Source: Phycisphaeraceae bacterium (GTDB taxonomy: Bacteria; Planctomycetota; Phycisphaerae; Phycisphaerales; Phycisphaeraceae). Taken from it: a DNA stretch of 12,777 bases. This document shows positions 12,696 through 12,777 of the stretch, one piece after another. Position 1 is the stretch's first letter; every line of letters begins with the position of its first letter. The DNA is taken from the NCBI GenBank assembly GCA_020850375.1, contig JADZET010000032.1, forward strand, positions 1-12,777, read 5' to 3'. The translations under genes and the position numbers were made by a program. Under the pieces are notes generated by a model that searched no databases, had not been told where the DNA came from, and saw only the letters and a program-made list of their open reading frames with translations.

Positions 12696-12777
12696 GGGCG
12701 ATATCTCCGTGACCTAAGCCAAGGGGCGGTGCCCCGCCGCGCTCATGTGAACAGGTCAATCGGCCAATCCACGCGCG

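Larger units (their letters stand above)
110..12777. mobile_element. Left portion of a tRNA-Val-integrated element (prophage, satellite or integrative plasmid)
   Basis: A tRNA 3' end is followed by inverted repeats, a complete tyrosine integrase and then a rightward phage-like replication module. This is the standard left end of an element integrated into a tRNA gene. The left limit is set approximately at the T-arm of the tRNA because the attachment core cannot be defined from one end. No second copy of the tRNA 3' end was found before 12777, so the right end is probably outside. No virion or conjugation genes are present in this part. Confidence 0.6.

Noticed and set aside
12474..12777. Plus-strand frame from ATG 12474 with GAGG upstream, open to the window end
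   Set aside because: It is antisense to the AbrB-like gene, whose product has a clear family pattern and its own ribosome site; the plus product shows no features. Not fully excluded because its end is outside the window.
12600..12777. Right attachment site of the element
   Set aside because: No match to the tRNA-Val 3' end was found in this part or elsewhere in the window.

Overview
The window looks like the left end of a mobile element integrated in a Planctomycetota-type chromosome, possibly of the class Phycisphaerae. The DNA is GC-rich throughout. Three things point to this phylum, all from family memory rather than a search: the integrase has the long C-terminal layout common in planctomycete tyrosine recombinases, a small gene resembles DUF1580 (a family described from Rhodopirellula), and the intergenic DNA is rich in hairpins. 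The phylum call is inference.

Layout. A tRNA-Val(CAC) gene (51-124) is followed, behind a cluster of inverted repeats, by a complete tyrosine integrase (241-1602) on the same strand. This is the classic arrangement of an element inserted at a tRNA 3' end. No copy of the tRNA 3' end was seen further right, so the element probably continues past 12777. Next is a gene-free 440 bp holding two diverged copies of a foldback repeat. Then comes a lone minus-strand AAA+ ATPase (2043-3227), visibly less GC-rich than its neighbours and driven from an AT-rich island with a clear extended -10 promoter and a 22-bp palindrome. A strong rho-independent terminator (3444-3475) with no coding gene before it closes this accessory part.

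From 3557 to 12394 all genes read rightwards and form a phage-like DNA replication and recombination module: DUF1580-like DNA-binding protein, RecA-like/Sak4-like ATPase, a protein in the usual DUF669/SSB-like position, SF2 helicase with a zinc ribbon, a small unknown protein, VRR-NUC nuclease, a zinc-finger/Toprim/helicase primase, a cluster of GGTGAGTC sites that may be a replication origin, and a ParB-domain DNA methyltransferase. The helicase, small protein, nuclease and primase genes overlap by 4, 4 and 14 nt and must be co-translated. No capsid, portal, terminase, tail or lysis gene is visible, so a prophage early region, a satellite or an integrative plasmid are all possible.

A convergent AbrB/MazE-like gene (12504-12695, minus) ends the window. 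Two 26-nt hairpins exactly 31 bp apart, with compensating stem changes, lie between it and the methyltransferase.

The most unusual items are non-coding: a four-arm, cloverleaf-like element (5942-6090) with a tRNA-type T-loop between the SSB-like and helicase genes, the twin operator-like hairpins at 12404-12460, the covarying foldback repeats at 1730-1991, and the GGTGAGTC array at 10647-10809.
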